From Chrysophaeum taylorii (taxonomy: Eukaryota > Sar > Pelagophyceae > Pelagomonadales > Pelagomonadaceae), in contig JAQMWT010000048.1 in NCBI GenBank assembly GCA_029834535.1, positions 16,372 through 80,371 of the forward strand: a stretch of DNA of 64,000 nt, read 5' to 3'. Both the position numbers and the translations under genes were made by a program. Position 1 is the stretch's first letter, and every line of letters starts with the position of its first letter. Shown here piece by piece: positions 1 to 10,659 of this stretch. The notes under the pieces were generated by a model, which searched no databases, had not been told where the DNA came from, and saw only the letters and a list, made by a program, of their open reading frames with translations.

Positions 1-862
1 CTCTTCACCCCCCCCGAACACACCATCACGTAACGTAGTAGGGGGGACTTTCCCACCTTCACCTTGTAGCCGGACTTACCACGAGCATATTTATTTATTA
101 TGTGTGCGAGGTCCGCCTCACGTTTTTTTTTTCAACGGAATTAATACCGTTTTTTTTTTTTAAGGGAAAAGTCAAGTTTCCAACCCGTCTCTTGGTTTTG
201 ACTAAACTTGTACTCTTAGAGAGCAAAAAACATACGGTTCGTCGTGACAAAAAAACAAGGCCCGCCGCCGTGATCAAGCTTTCAGCGGTTCTGTTCATGT
301 CGTCGCGCTGTGGTGGAGCGTCCTTCGACTTGGAAACGAACACGGTATCTATCGATGCGGGGGTTTCGTCGTCGCTCGGGTCGCGTGGTGCTGGTGTTAA
401 ACACCACGCCGACGTCGGTTGACCACGACGCCGAGAAAAATGAAAACAACAAGTCGCGTGCGTGCCCAGACGAAGGTGGTGGTAAACGACTATGAGAGAG
501 ATCGCCGCGTACGCTGTCGCAGCTCGGAGCGTGCAAAAAATACGAGGGTAGTCCACTTTTCTCGACGACCTAATAACCAAGATGCCAACTTCAGCACGTG
601 TGTTCTCGAGGCCGACTTGCAGCAGCATCTGTGATGTTGGAGATGGAAGGCAAGTTTTTAGACGGACGGACGGCGCGTACAACAACAACATGGTTAACAA
701 CAGCGCGACGACGACAGCGCTGTCGTTCGAGTGCTAAATAGGCACACCTGCTCTCGGAACCCCTTCGCGCCGACAAAAAAAGATCCATCTATCGCGCGAA
801 GCACGAGGCCGTGTTGTCGGTCCTCATCGAGGGCTTTTTATGGAGGGCAAGTCAGGCGGCTC
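1..862. other. No recognisable gene
   Basis: Short overlapping open frames exist on both strands (the longest, about 200 codons, on the bottom strand at 98-700), but none shows a domain or a credible composition. The stretch has several homopolymer runs (T10 near 125 and 150). I see no RNA gene. Confidence 0.4.
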
Positions 863-1167
863 GCTGGCCGGTTAGCACCCGGAAAAAAAGTCCGCGCTGG
901 GAATCATGGGGTTCGCTCGGTTGGGTAGAGCGCGACGGACAGGTCGATTGTTCGTGGACCAACACGTCCGCGGCCTGCGACGCTTTTGCACGACCTCGCA
1001 CAAGACCGCGCTTTGGCGGTCCACCATCAACAAGTCCGTCCTCGTCCCTCGCCTCTACCCCAGCTGCGTGATTTTCCTCTGTGATTCCGTACCGGCTCCT
1101 GCCGGTCCGGCCTGGCTCCCGTGCTCGGGAGAGGTCTGAAGTTAGTTAGTTAGTTAGTTAGTTAGCG
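863..1167 (+). mobile_element. Full-length tRNA-like SINE with (GTTA)n tail
   Basis: Seen: the segment lies between perfect 13-bp direct repeats AGTCAGGCGGCTC (850-862 and 1168-1180), as expected of a target-site duplication. Near 906-930 it has a tRNA D-arm-like stretch, GCTCGGTTGGGTAGAGC, whose GCTC and GAGC ends can pair, as in a pol III A box. Its 3' end is a hairpin-forming CTCCCGTGCTCGGGAG followed by about six GTTA repeats. A diverged copy of the head lies at 48878-49079, and 3'-end-only copies lie at 15201, 18441, 18521, 26418, 26889 and 37503. Known: SINEs have a tRNA-derived head, a simple-repeat tail and a duplicated target. Inference: a SINE mobilised by a LINE not seen here. It has no coding capacity. 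Confidence 0.72.
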
Positions 1168-1557
1168 AGTCAGGCGGCTCTTCTTTCTCGGCATAAGCGT
1201 TTGATAGACATCTGCAACAATGTCATCCGCTATTAAAGGCACGAGATGGCGAACCGGGATCGTTCGCTGCAGCCTGTCATAAACATCGAACTAACTAATA
1301 AGGCGCATCCGAATGAATAATCTTGGGCGACGAAGAAAACAGCGTGGTATCAGCGTTGTCTTACGCAGGCTTTGTTCGTGGATGTTTTTCTGCTGCGAGT
1401 ATTCGCATGTTGATGCGTGTGTACGGTCAAACTTGGAGGCATTCAATTTGGTGTGATCAAATTTCGAACAATCACATCAAACTTGTCATATTCTAGACTC
1501 GTACTGATGATGACTGACTGGGTTAGAATTACAGGGGTGGTGTCAGCGATCTTCGCC

Positions 1558-1742
1558 TTCGCGAGGCTGTCGACGTCTTGACATCCCTTCGCGAGGCTGT
1601 CGACGTCTTGACATCCCTTCGCGAGGCTGTCGACGTCTTGACATCCCTTCGCGAGGCTGTGTCGACGTCTTGACATCCCTTCGCGAGGCTGTCGACGTCT
1701 TGACATCCCTTCGCGAGGCTGTCGACGTCTTGACATCCCGTC
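1558..1742. repeat. 30-bp minisatellite, six units
   Basis: Six consecutive copies of a 30-bp unit containing GCGAGGCTGTCGACGTCTTG, nearly identical. The fourth unit carries an extra GT and is 32 bp. Because 30 is a multiple of three, several frames of the bottom strand stay open through it and give spurious repetitive peptides. The next 900 bases (1743-2640) hold no gene I recognise, only a short CCCATG repeat near 2508-2522. Confidence 0.9.
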
Positions 1743-2644
1743 GCGCCGCAGCTTGTATTATTTGCCGACTTAAATTCTCGTAGTACAGTGCTCGACGGTG
1801 AAGCAGCAGCAGCAGCAGCACCGGGGGAGATCTTGCGGCAGGGCGGGGTTGTCGAGATGCTCGAGGAGGAGAAGAAGGATAAGGAGGTGTTCACTTAGGG
1901 TCGTGCGAGTTGTTTATGCAGGCGTAACGGCACGTGTTCGCGTTGCCGTTTTCCCACGTCCAAGCTGGACAGCTAACTCCTCCGGATCGGGTACGCTGAG
2001 GAACTCCTGACCGTGGTCCTGTACGGTCCCGCACAAGTGTGGGACTACAATCAGTCTTTGGGTGCTCCCTCCAGGAGGAGCGTTGCCTCTCGCAGTTTCT
2101 TCTCGAGGTCGTCGTCGTCGAGTTTCGCGTTTTAACTCGACGACCCCGAGTCGATTATTATCAAAGACGCGCTCCCTCTCGGAGAGAAGATTTTGGGATG
2201 CACAATGTAGTGATCCGTCTCACGCAGACCATGTAATAAGCCTGGTGTCCCCCATGATGTCCGCTTGTTGCTGAAGAATGACGTACGACCACGGCAACCA
2301 CAGCACTTTGGTGAGTCGTGGTTTGGGGTGGTGGCTTTACGAACGATTGAAGGTACGAGAATGAATGGGCCGAGCTCAAATACGCCAGGCCGTGGGAAAA
2401 ATCTGCTCTCGAGGCCGCGCGTCGCTGCTGCTTGCGCGCATCGTCGCCGCGCTGTCTTAGGATGGATCTCCTTCTCCAAGGCGGGCGGGCGGTCATGGGG
2501 GGGTGCCCATGCCCATGCCCATGTGTCTCTGCGTGCAACGCCACGGGAGTAGATTCTGCTGCGTAGCTGCACCACCTAGCTCTCGTTTTTCAAGCATTAT
2601 TATTCTCGCAAAACCAAAAGCGCTCACGCGCCCACTTAAAAAAA

Positions 2645-2875
2645 AAAGCCTCCTCCGTAAGTTTGATTGTAAAAAGCCATAGTTTGGTCCATCATTTATT
2701 ACCGCGGGACGTTTGAGGAGTAGTGATCACAAAAACTTGTCGACGAAACTTATTAATCAAACTTGAAGGGTCGATTGATCAAACTTCAACTTTGGAGGAG
2801 GAGGAGGAGTGACCAAACTTAAGTGATCAAACTTCTGTCGAATTTGACCAAAAAAAAACTCGTGATTTTGTCCTA
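2645..2875. repeat. Dispersed repeat rich in GATCAAACTT motifs
   Basis: AT-rich segment with many copies of TGATCAAACTT or GGTCAAACTT-like motifs and a GGAGGAGGAGG run. It aligns over its length, with indels, to 57285-57525. Both copies end directly at a Helitron-type element (2876 here, 57531 there). Isolated copies of the same motif occur near 1430-1500, 10335-10375 and 61550. It could be an old MITE or a Helitron end; no coding content. Confidence 0.55.
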
Positions 2876-3911
2876 ACTACTAATCGACAGATGTTTGTCT
2901 GTTTGTTTGTTTGTTTGTTTGTCTGTTTGTCCCTCGATTTAGGGTAAGGATAAGGTAGGCGCGAGAGTAAGGATCAGGTAGTCGCGAGAGCCAGACAGTG
3001 ATCCTCCAAGCCGTCTACGGCGACCTCGCAGACTATTTCCACGACCCGCGGCGGCTCTTTCAGCGCGCCATTCTCACGCCCCGTCGAAACGATGTTGTCG
3101 ATGCTGACAACGCGCGCATGACCGCGGCCTTTTTTTACCGGAGACGAGGCGTCGGAGTTCTTTTCGGCCGACTAGGTTCGGTCGGAAGACGACGCCTCGC
3201 TCTCAAGAGTCGAGTTTTGAACTCCCTGACAACCAACGGCATGCTGACTTTGATCGCGAGCTTAAAGTCTTCGCAACCTCGACCCGTCGCACGGCCACTG
3301 CAACGGTACCAGATACATGATCGATCGTGTCGTTGTCACCGAGGCTCCTCCAACCTGTATCCCGTAAGGCCCGCCGACGCCAAACGATCACCAAGAGCCA
3401 GGGCCAGACGCCCCGCGAGGTCGGCGTCCTCTTTCCGAAGCCCGTCTTCTGCCACGTCCAGCTCTACGTGGCTCTCTGTCGATCGGCAACCCCGAGGATA
3501 TCCTCTTCTGAGTCGACGACTCCACCCTACCCCACACGTGCTGCGCAATACCGATAAGCCCCCTCCCGGCGTCTACACGCGCACTATAGGTGAACTTACT
3601 GGGACCACGTGAACTTACTGGGGTTTGAGATTGGGACTAGGTGAACTGAGTGACCAGGTGAAACTGGGACCAGGTGAACATACTGGGCCATTTAGAGCAA
3701 AGGGTGTTTAGAGTAAACTCACTCAAAGGTTGGCGGCGCGTGCGGATCAAAGCAGCTTAGATTGGCGGAGGCGAGAGCGACGAGCTCAAAGGAGTTGGTG
3801 TGAGCTAGGTGAACTTACTGACCAGGTGAACTTATATGAAACTTACTGGGACCAGGTGAACTTACTGGGGTTAGAGATTGGGAGTAGGTGAACTTACTGG
3901 CCTGCACTTGT
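2876..3911 (+). mobile_element. Non-autonomous Helitron-derived element, copy A
   Basis: The element starts with ACTACTAATCGACAGATG and a (GTTT)n run and ends with GGCCTGCACTTGT. Copies C (61593-62605) and D (62607-63623), on the other strand, share these termini; copy B (51871-52961) shares the start. Inside are a degenerate C-terminal piece of a PIF1-like helicase (2998-3555) and a 3' minisatellite built on GTGAACTTACTGGGACCAG. The last 13 bp also match the 3' end of the near-complete Helitron at 57531. Inference: a family of deletion derivatives of that Helitron lineage amplified in trans. Boundaries come from comparison among copies, so the exact insertion site is uncertain. Confidence 0.68.
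2998..3555 (+). pseudogene. Helitron PIF1-like helicase, C-terminal fragment (copy A)
   Basis: The frame begins with a peptide containing LQAVYGDLADYF and FQRAILTP, matching the segment before the final helicase motifs of the Helitron protein at 57699-60728 (LIQAVYGDLADNF there). After about 45 residues the frame shifts. Later pieces appear in other frames, including an ITKSQGQTPREVGVL block that corresponds to helicase motif VI and its flank. It has no ATP-binding motif and cannot be active. Copies B-D share most of the same breaks, so the break predates amplification. Confidence 0.7.
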
Positions 3912-3929
3912 TTTTCCTTAAAGGAGAGT

Positions 3930-5520
3930 CACGTAGCGCGTCGTTGTTGAGAAGAGAAGCAATGAGACCTGTGATGATGTCGAGCCCTCATTCGGGAGGC
4001 TACTTTCATACAACTGGGGGTGAAGACGCTGGGCACTCGAAACCAAAGCTCTCGGTCGTTCGTTCGGATCTTGCGCCCAGCAATGCCGCACGATGCGTAT
4101 CATCGGAGATGGACGGTCGTAGTAGCCCCTTGTCGACAACATAGCGCGCGCGATTTTTTTTGAACGGTATTCAAATCCTCCCGCAGAACGCGTCGCGATC
4201 TCGCAAAAGGACCGTGTTTGTAAGAGTAGACGTCCGACTTAATCTCGACGAACTCGTTCTTCTCGAGGAGCAGCCTGCGGGGCTGTCGTCGTCGGGCTGT
4301 GCTCAACCGTACTTACTCGGGGGCCATGAACGGCGCCGTGCCGGCGGCGCCTCGCTTCGACGACGACGCTAGAGTCGTCGTCGAGTGCGTGCTGAATTCG
4401 GTGGAAAGCGAGAGACCGAAATCCGTTTGCACGAAAAAGTCGTCGGTCGGTCAAGAGGATATTGCTGCTCTTCAGGTCGAGGTGCTTGCAGAATGTCGCC
4501 TTTACTACCTCGGTGCCTCGAGCATAGATATACGCCGTGCCATCGGCGATCTTTTCGACACATATTCGGCGCTGACGCGTCGTCCAACAAGTTGCGTAGT
4601 GTGCCTCGTGGCAAGTACTCCACGACCATTCGTCTCGGTCGCGACCTGTCCAAGTCCTTTGTGTTTCGAGGGTTGGAACAACAGTAGTACGACGACGACG
4701 ACGGAGGGCACAAAAATTGTCCTCGACGTCGCCGGCGTCGCGCCACTCCATAAACCTGGACAACAAATGGCGACCGAAGCGACAACGTGACGGTGAGTTC
4801 GTTGGTGAACTCGCCGAGCAGCTTCTTTGTGCGGCGGCGTGCCAAACTCACTCAGTCGGTGGAAATTTGTTTGACGGTCTTCGCCTTATGCGTGCCGCGG
4901 TCGCGTAAGCAGTCCCGCGCTGCCAGAGGCAAAAAAGGGTCTCGGTTCGATCGACTCGAGGCTGATCTCGCGTGTTTTTTTTTCTCTCTCGAGCACAGAC
5001 ATCTCGCGTTGCGATTTCTTCTCCAAGCCGAATACGGACAATCTCCTGCGGACCGTTTTCGCGACGAGCGAAAGATGCTCGGTCATCAGTTGGTAAGCGA
5101 AACGAAGATCGTCCAGGCACCTCGCGATCCGATAGTTTCGACGCGCGGGTATCCACTTCTGCCTCAACCACCTCTTGGAACGATTCGCCCGCATCATCTT
5201 TAGCAGATCGTTCAGTTCTTGCGCTCCGACAACAACTCCGAACCTAATTTCGAGGATTTGGAGCGTCGTCTTGGCGACCGCTTTTCACGTCGGAGGCCTT
5301 GCGGTGCACCCGACCGACGCCCTTTGGCCGTTGCAATACCTGGAATCGTTTCGCCGACGGCCGGTAACTCGACCATTTATTGAGTTGGTACCTCGACGTT
5401 TTTCTACTTCTTCGATCGGCGGCGGCGCTGCGTAAGAAAGCACGCGGCGACGATGGCGGCGACGGCCCCGGCCGCCGCGACGCTGCCCACCACCACAAAA
5501 TCGTCGCCGCCGCCGCTTTC
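3930..5520 (-). pseudogene. Receptor-like protein kinase pseudogene
   Basis: Pieces of one protein kinase lie in order on the bottom strand but in different frames. From the 5' side: a membrane-spanning stretch with core VVVGSVAAAGAVAAIVAACF followed by a basic stop-transfer (about 5410-5510); an N-lobe piece with EFTNELTVTLSLRSPFVVQV and MVVEYLPRGTLRNLL (about 4610-4830); a catalytic-loop piece HLDLKSSNILL, which is HRDLK with R changed to L (about 4456-4490); a KSDVYSY piece (about 4240); and the C-lobe HCWAQDPNERP (about 4065-4100). This order matches a single-pass tyrosine-kinase-like (TKL) receptor-type kinase. Stops and frameshifts separate the pieces, and a stop follows directly after the membrane segment. 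Introns could explain some breaks, but the altered catalytic loop argues for a dead copy. A related remnant lies at 45884-46265. Confidence 0.6.
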
Positions 5521-8500
5521 CGAATGTGGTGCGACGGGAATTGGTGTCGTACTTGTCGTCGACGCGGATATCACGAACGTCTAAGCCCGAAGAAGCGCCG
5601 GGGGTTGTGTCGCCGTAGGCAGTGATCGTCTCTGTCGGCCCCGACGACGACGACGAGGTTTCCCGAAATCGCGACGGCGGAGCCAAACCCGTCGTCCTCC
5701 GCCGCCGCGTCCCTCGCCGTCAACTTTTCGGTCTGGGCCACCTCGTCGAGGCGGCGCCTTGTCGAGGGACGAAGACCACTTACCGCATCGCCCTAACGCT
5801 AAAACCCGCATACCCACCTCTCGACGTAAAACGCCAAATTTAGTGACAGACGGCGAAACCCTCGTTCGCGTTTCTCCCCAACGATGCCCTCCGCGACTTA
5901 CTCTAGCAGCGCGACATGTTAGGCGCGCGTCTTGGCGTCAGGTCCGCGCGCCCGACGCTGGCGGCCTGTTGTTTTTCCTCCTGCCGGCCCAGGACTTGGA
6001 GGCTTTTGAGCGCCGCCGACTCCTGCTTGCCGGCACGCCATGCATGCAGGGACGGTGCTTCAGCTCGTTGGCGACCTTGTGGATCGCCTCGCAGGCGCCC
6101 TTTCGGGTACGCCTCGCGCGCATCGGTTGACACGGTATCTATCTATCTGTCTGTCTGTGTGTTACAGACTAGAGGGCGGCGCCTCTCAACATCGGAGGAG
6201 TCGAGTCGGCGAGGAGGGAGACGCGCAGCGCGGATGAGCTGGAAGAGTGACGCGTAGGCGGGCTCGAGGGGATCGATGGGCTGGATGACGGATCTCTTCC
6301 TTTTTGCCTTTGTCGTCGTCGTCGTGTGAAAATCTGTCTCCCCGAGCTCGTCGGTGGGTAATCTGCCTCCTTCTCGTCCTCGCTGATGTCGACGGCCCGT
6401 TGCTTCGCGGTACGTGCGGTCGTGTTGAAATGCTCGTCCATCTCGCCCAAAGACGGGCAGCTCGCTGACCTTTATGTGAACTGCATCGCGTCGATGCGGT
6501 CCTCTCGGCGCATACGTGCAAATCGCCATTAGCCGAGAAAGGGCTCGTTTGCGCTCCTCCATTTTCGGGGCTTTAAGACAGGCCGCGCGTCCAGAGACGA
6601 TGACCTTCAGGCGCTTGGTGCGTACGAAGTCTGTACGTGTCGGCTATTCTTTTATCATCTCGCGACGTCTTCGGTTCAAACGTTTATCCACTTTGCGGAC
6701 GAACTTTCGCCACCTCCTCTGAGCGTGCGGCTTTCGTAGTAACATCTCGATTTCGCAGGCAGCAGCAGCAGCAGATCCCCCGCTCCTGGCGGTACGCCCT
6801 TGCGCGAGACGGTGGTGGCAGCACAACCAACGCTCGGCGACATCGATTGGGTTCGCGCGGCACGTGGAAAGGCTGGCGGCGACTACTGAATTCGTAGTGG
6901 CTCGTTCGAGACGAAGACGGACCTTCGCAAGGAAGCGTGCCCCGCCCAGGAGGCCGCGGCCCTAGCTTCGCGACGGCTCGTTTTGGCGCTGTGCCTTGCT
7001 GGCCAACCGCATCAAAGGGGTTTTTAACACCGTCGTGCGTTTACCTATGACGTTTCAAAATTATGGTAGTTTTTACATTACTGTCGATGAATCGACTTTG
7101 ATGTCTGCGTTTCGGCCAGGCCGAGTCCCGACGCGGAGCAGTCATTCAGTCAGTCGCCTCCGGTGGCGTGCCACGACGTGGAGCTTGAGGTACCGAGGAC
7201 GACGGCAACGCCTTCGTGCGACTGCGCCGGCGTCCGACTCAGATGAGGACAGACTGCTGGGCCGAAGGCATTCCGAAGACCAGCAGCAGCAGCAAGCCGG
7301 GCAATCGGAGGAGGCGATGGACTCGGAGGTGGAGTTCGAACGAGACTTCGTGAAACGGGTGGTCCAGTAGCGAGCGAGTGCCTCGAGGAATTTATTTCCT
7401 GACGGCCTCTCGGATTCCTTCCTCCGACACCTCCCCAAGCTCTTGGACTTGATGTTGCGAATCCAAGCCAACCAGGAGGAGTACGCTACTACCTTCCGGA
7501 CATCGTGGCACTACGGCAACCAACCAATATCCCTGGCCTGCTGAGAGGCGGTTCAAAGAGCGCATCATCTCAGCTGCCAACTTATCGTCATGACTGAGGG
7601 TGCTGCAACACCCTCCTGATGCACGTGCTCGAGGAGCCGCACGTGCTCGAGGAGCCCCGCACGTGCTCGTGACCCCGCGCACGAACAAGGCATTTATTAC
7701 TAAGCGGGGCTCGAGACAAGTACGGCCACATCGATCCTCGAGAAGTTCGCGAAACCCCGCTAATCTAGCGAAGGAGACGATGAGCAGTAAGCCAAGTTCC
7801 CTCATCACATCGCTCTGCAGTGCTCCGTCCGTGCACGATGTTGGGGATACGGCAAAATTGAATTTTCAGCCTTTCTTTATCTTTACTTTACGCAGCAGCA
7901 CCTGGCTGTAATGCCCGGCCTCTACTACTTAAGAAGAAGCAACGAGTTGAGATGCGCAGACTTTATATTTTTTTTCCAGTACCCCATCATACGTCTGCTT
8001 TTTTTGATATACGCGTCTTTTTTATGATATGTAGAGCTCTACTGACTCTAGATTTGGTGTGTGGAGCCACGGGACAGTACCTCCGTGGTGGAGCTATATG
8101 TATGCGACGTAGTCTATACGTGCACGTTGCCCGCATTCCCTCGCATCGCCTCACTCGGAGGAAAATGCGCACCTCCCGGTGCGCCTCCAAACAACTTCCT
8201 CGCCGGTCGTCCCCCACGTCTCACGTACGGCCGTGGTCTCAACAAGGCACTCGCTCTTCAAGTTCAATTATACTCCTCACAAAGACCTGGCACTCCCTCG
8301 CTCAAACCGTAGGTGAGAACTGGCGGCATCAATTCAAAACTCTAACTCAATCAGTAACCCTAATCTCGTCCGCCACGGCTGGTCAGGTAGTTATATTTAC
8401 ACGGGGGGTGTTCATAGCCGTGGCACGCTTGAAGTGGTGGTGCGACTGCGAGCATCTCGCGCTTGGTGTCGTATAGCGCCGCGATTGTCTCGTGGACTTT

Positions 8501-10659
8501 AGCGGCAACGGTGACATCGTATATGACGACGATGGCCTCCGGTATGATGCAGAGACCTTTGTCTCGTGGACTTTGGCAGCAGGATGTTCGCGCCGGGTCT
8601 GATACCCATACAGACGATGGCTCCCGCAGCCTCCGCCCTGCGACAAGTCCCACGCATATTTCTTGCGCTGAGCGTCGTGACCCCAACGCTGGCAATGCTT
8701 GTGCCAGGTCGCGATCGCCGCAGAGGTTGGCGACTGGTCGCGCCGCGCCGTGGTTGTCATGCCGAGCTTGCGTCTCTCCGTTGATCGCGGCGGGAGAGAC
8801 CGACTCCTCCTCTTCGAACGAACCTTGCTCAGCGATTTAACGGCTAGCTTCACGACATCACCAGGAGTTCGGGATGTACAACTGGATCTCGGACCTCTAT
8901 CTACAAGCGCGAGGACCCTCCTCGCAACTTGTGCATTCTGGCCACTCCCCAAACCCTCGCTTTTTTCAAGAACCCGCTCCTGAAGCTTTTCAAGAAAAAG
9001 ATCCGGGCAGATAACTACCCGCCTGCGACGCTCGTGTTCGAAAGAAGAAAAGGCAGCGCGACTCAGACTGAGGCGCACGAGGAACGTGTGTTCCGATTTT
9101 TTTGGGGAAACTGACTGACTGACGAAAAGCGCGCTCCGTTTTTATTCTTCAAGTGTATCGCCTCGATAATTATTGGTTCGTTTGTCGAACGTTGACTACC
9201 CCATCATCTATCTATCTGGAAGTAGGTGCATGGCGACATTGATTATGACCGCCGGTGGGGAATCTACGAGAGAAGACGCCAAACACCGCGATCATGATTT
9301 TCCAGGCGAAGAAACTGACGTCGATGATGAAGATGCGGAGGAAGCGAACGGCAACGACTTCTGACGACGACGGTGCCGCCGCCGTGTCTCGGAACGTCGA
9401 AGAGTCTAGGACATGCCGCAGCTTCTAAACACCACCCTCCCCTTTACTCAAAACCCTCCCTCCCCTCAAGGCTCTGGCTTTGATCCCCCCATTTTTTTTC
9501 CTTCTTTGCCAGCCCCGTCTTATCCTTAGAGGTCTTAACTCTGTAACCAACCCCTCCCCTCTTAGCACAGTTTTTCGACCATTAAAAACTCCTCCCCAAC
9601 ACTCCCACAAATTGCGACGGCAACGCAGGTGTACAGACAATCGCCGCGAACTCACTCTAGGTTGGTTGCTTCCTTTACACTTGTTGAAAAAGGGTGGTGT
9701 GGCCAACGACGCGGGCAGGAAGACTTCGTTTGCCGAAGAAGAAACTCTCGGGCCGCGCTCTCTTCGTCGTCGGGCCGGACTCGGATTCTTTCGGGGAAGC
9801 ACCACGGTTGTCTCGAGCGTCGGAGACAGAATGGTCCGTATACGGAGGAGCTGGGAGCGTCGTCACTTTTCTTGTCGCCTTCCCCCCCACGGGTTAAATT
9901 AATTAATGAATTTGACGCTCTTGTTGCGTGCTCTTGTTCCGTCGACCTCCACTCGCCGCCGCCGCGACTTGTGATGTATCCTCCGCGCGAACTCGCGTTG
10001 TTTCCACGACGGCCGCGCGGAGGGAGAGCATAGGTCGCGCACGGGCACGTCCTCAACCGCTGCGGGAGGGGCAACGCACCAGCCGTCAGGCTATAATAAG
10101 ATTCTTTGCTCAATTCAAACCGAGCGAGGATATTTGTGGAAAAAGTTTTGGCTCCAACTACTAAATCCGTTAAATTAGAGCTGCTGCGGCTACGCAGAAT
10201 CGTGGCGTTGCACTCGCGGCATGGGCTGCTCGGACCCAGTCCGTGGCCGTACTTCTATACCTCTGCTCACCACCTGGGCGCGAGGTCTCTTCTAGAGAGA
10301 GAGTAAGCGCGCGCGGTGGTCAGGTCAGGTCAGGTCTACAAGTTTGGTCACAAAGCCTCCTCCAAGTTTGACCATACACATGCAAACAGTCGCAGAACAA
10401 CATCCACAAACAAGGTTTTTTTGTCGCCCAAGAGCAGCATTTGGATAGTTCGATGTTCGAGACAGGCTACGGCGAACGATCCTGGTTCGTCCGTCATCTT
10501 ATGCCTTGGGCGGATGACGGATTTTGTTGCGGATGTCTCTCAAAAGCATATGCAGAGTAGACGTGCCCTCCTTATGAGGACTACCTGGATCTTTCTTTGT
10601 CAGCACAGCCTTTTAGCACGCGATTTTGTCTGCTTCCACATCACAACATAAAAGCTGCT
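5521..10659. other. Long stretch with no recognised gene
   Basis: Many short open frames occur on both strands and none gives a domain I know. A top-strand coding-like run at about 8463-9114 alternates frames and includes RNLCILATPQTLAFFKNPLL, which may be a degenerate gene. Other visible details: GCACGTGCTCGAGGAGCC tandemly repeated at 7620-7670, a pyrimidine-rich tract at 9425-9560, a small acidic frame at 9173-9364, and CTAT/CTGT runs near 6138-6160. No RNA gene or element boundary was found. Confidence 0.4.

Noticed and set aside
98-700. A 200-codon bottom-strand open frame as a gene
   Set aside because: No domain, low-complexity ends produced by homopolymer runs, and no sign of conservation in the window.
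1558-1742. Regular repeat resembling a CRISPR array
   Set aside because: The units are contiguous with no variable spacers, and the window is clearly eukaryotic.
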